The notes beneath the pieces were generated by a model. That model saw only the letters and a program-made list of their open reading frames with translations. It was not told where the DNA came from and did not search any database. Shown here one piece after another: positions 62,709 through 64,000 of a stretch of 64,000 nucleotides of DNA. Numbering within the stretch: position 1 is the stretch's first letter; the number at the start of each line of letters is the position of its first letter. This DNA comes from Baylisascaris procyonis. Its lineage: Eukaryota > Nematoda > Chromadorea > Rhabditida > Ascarididae. A program made the position numbers and the translations under genes. The stretch covers positions 3,162,001-3,226,000 of the forward strand of contig JAZARR010000230.1 in NCBI GenBank assembly GCA_037389465.1. The letters are read 5' to 3'.

Positions 62709-64000
62709 ATCGTAAAGGTCATAGCAGTGAAGGTTATCGCAGTGGAATAAACTTTCATAAATTAATATAAATGAAATTTTAAAAATTCATGAAATTAATA
62801 AAATTCACTTGTAAAATCTACAATGAATTTTTGGAAAATTCATTGCAATAACCTATAAGTGCCGGTTATAGGAATTTTGAAACATCACACTTCACGGTGT
62901 GGTAGTCGTCGATAGCGATTAAATCGTAATAGTTGGTATCGAATGCCTACGAACTGTCGCATATCATTACTGAAATGAAGTTTCGTGGTGCCGATATGAC
63001 ATCGTTCAAATTCAAAGTGAATTCACTGCAATGAATTCAAGGAATTGACATCCTGCGGTATGGGACTTCATAGTAAAATGCGTATGGGGGAAGGGGGAGA
63101 TTCTACTATAGTGGTAACCAAGTCACAGACCATCATGATGTTTGACGAATCAGATTGGAATGGCTTTGTTCAGCTAAAATATCCTCACGAAAACCCGCTG
63201 TTTAATTGATCACAGATACGTTAGGATGCGGAGTTCTTCCTCTGCGGGGTTTTAGTGAGTTTGGACGAAGAGTCGTCACCCATCCATCGCGGCGCCAATA
63301 AACGAGTTGCCAGAAAGCGTGATCAGAAACACTATATTATCGTAGTGAGACACCAGAGACTAGTTTAGCTTCGACGAGCGTTTGTTTCGCCGATATGTTT
63401 TTAGCCTGCTCATTTGTGTATCTAATCGTCTTTCTCTTTCGGCATATCTTGTTTTTTTGTCATCGAAGGTTGTGGGTGAAGTGCAATGCTCAATGAGTTT
63501 CCGAAGGTCCGTTGCTAGTGTGAAGACACGTTTCACTGAGGGAATATCCTCGCTGCTGCTTTTTTATACTCAAATAAGCTTAAAGAAATCCAGTGTTTCA
63601 TATTTCATCCTAGATTGATTTTATTCGCTAACAAGTTGCTCATTTTGGATAGAGATGGTGTCATTAGTACCATAACAGCACACTTGTTTTTTACGAATGA
63701 TCATTATTATATACAACGCGGATTTTTTTTTTTGAAATCCAGCATATTAATGCAGTACTTCTTTAATTAAAAGTAGTAATATTAGTTAGGCATGTTTATG
63801 CGCCTTATTTCATCGTTGTTTTGTTTGGAAGAAAATAGTGAGATTATTTATAATGGCGATCTGAGATGAGCTAATTGCTTATAGTCGCAGAAAGGATATC
63901 TTAGTAAAAATGTGGTGTTGGAAGTTGAGAGGAAGTAATGAATATTGGTCCGAGGAATTAAAAAAGAGGAAGTGTGTTTTTATAAAAAGTTTGTTAATAC

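Larger units (their letters stand above)
55165..64000. other. Right-hand region without a recognised gene
   Basis: About 8.8 kb of AT-rich DNA with a perfect palindrome (55409-55437), a SINE-like element (56820-56985), exon-like stretches (57563-57778, 60047-60243), an AT array (61083-61168), a stem-loop (61455-61487) and a possible RNase H relic (62496-62708). It could be a large intron or the flank of a gene lying beyond the window. Confidence 0.5.

Noticed and set aside
1..64000. CRISPR arrays, bacterial operons, phage or plasmid modules
   Set aside because: The repeats seen are microsatellites or local duplications without regular spacers, and the genes are intron-containing animal genes.

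Overview
Host: an AT-rich animal genome with many small exons, introns of roughly 350 bp to 3 kb, and short splice acceptors (TTTCAG, TTGCAG, TTTAAG, TTTTAG) without long pyrimidine tracts. Together with poly-G/poly-C tracts and the gene content, this fits a nematode-like invertebrate, possibly outside the Caenorhabditis lineage. The phylum is inference; no rRNA, mitochondrial or spliced-leader sequence was seen to settle it.

Five conserved genes could be assembled exon by exon, with splice phases that agree at every junction. (1) Minus strand, 71-4587: a RECQ1/RECQL-type DNA helicase, nine exons, running off the left edge. (2) Plus strand, 6916-11967: a complete Ddi1-type aspartyl protease with N-terminal ubiquitin-like fold, retroviral-like protease fold (DSG) and C-terminal UBA, eight exons. 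(3) Minus strand, 15634-18815: a C/EBP-like bZIP factor, four exons, 282 residues, with an unusually long zipper. (4) Plus strand, 23969-35708: a DHX33-like DEAH-box RNA helicase, 14 exons, 681 residues. (5) Plus strand, 39011-48113: UTP-glucose-1-phosphate uridylyltransferase, nine exons, 467 residues. Two divergent pairs (RECQ1/DDI1 and C/EBP/DHX33) share intergenic regions of 2.3 and 5.2 kb. The genes are housekeeping or stress functions (DNA repair, proteasome-linked proteolysis, transcription, RNA helicase, sugar-nucleotide synthesis) and do not form a single pathway.

From 48.1 kb to the right edge no gene is recognised. There is one good minus-strand terminal exon (49332-49542), several exon-like open stretches, a TATA-box-like site with a possible first exon near 55 kb, tRNA-derived SINE-like elements, microsatellites and hairpins. 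Mobile-element remains elsewhere include a decayed LINE reverse transcriptase (about 19.65-20.51 kb, minus), a possible hAT transposase tail (37.7 kb) and a possible LTR-element RNase H piece (62.5 kb). I found no operon-like defence cluster, CRISPR array or clearly new multigene system. The most unusual local signals are a 23-bp tandem repeat that carries a RECQ1 splice acceptor, the long zipper, the recurring G-rich purine tracts, and several near-perfect palindromes.
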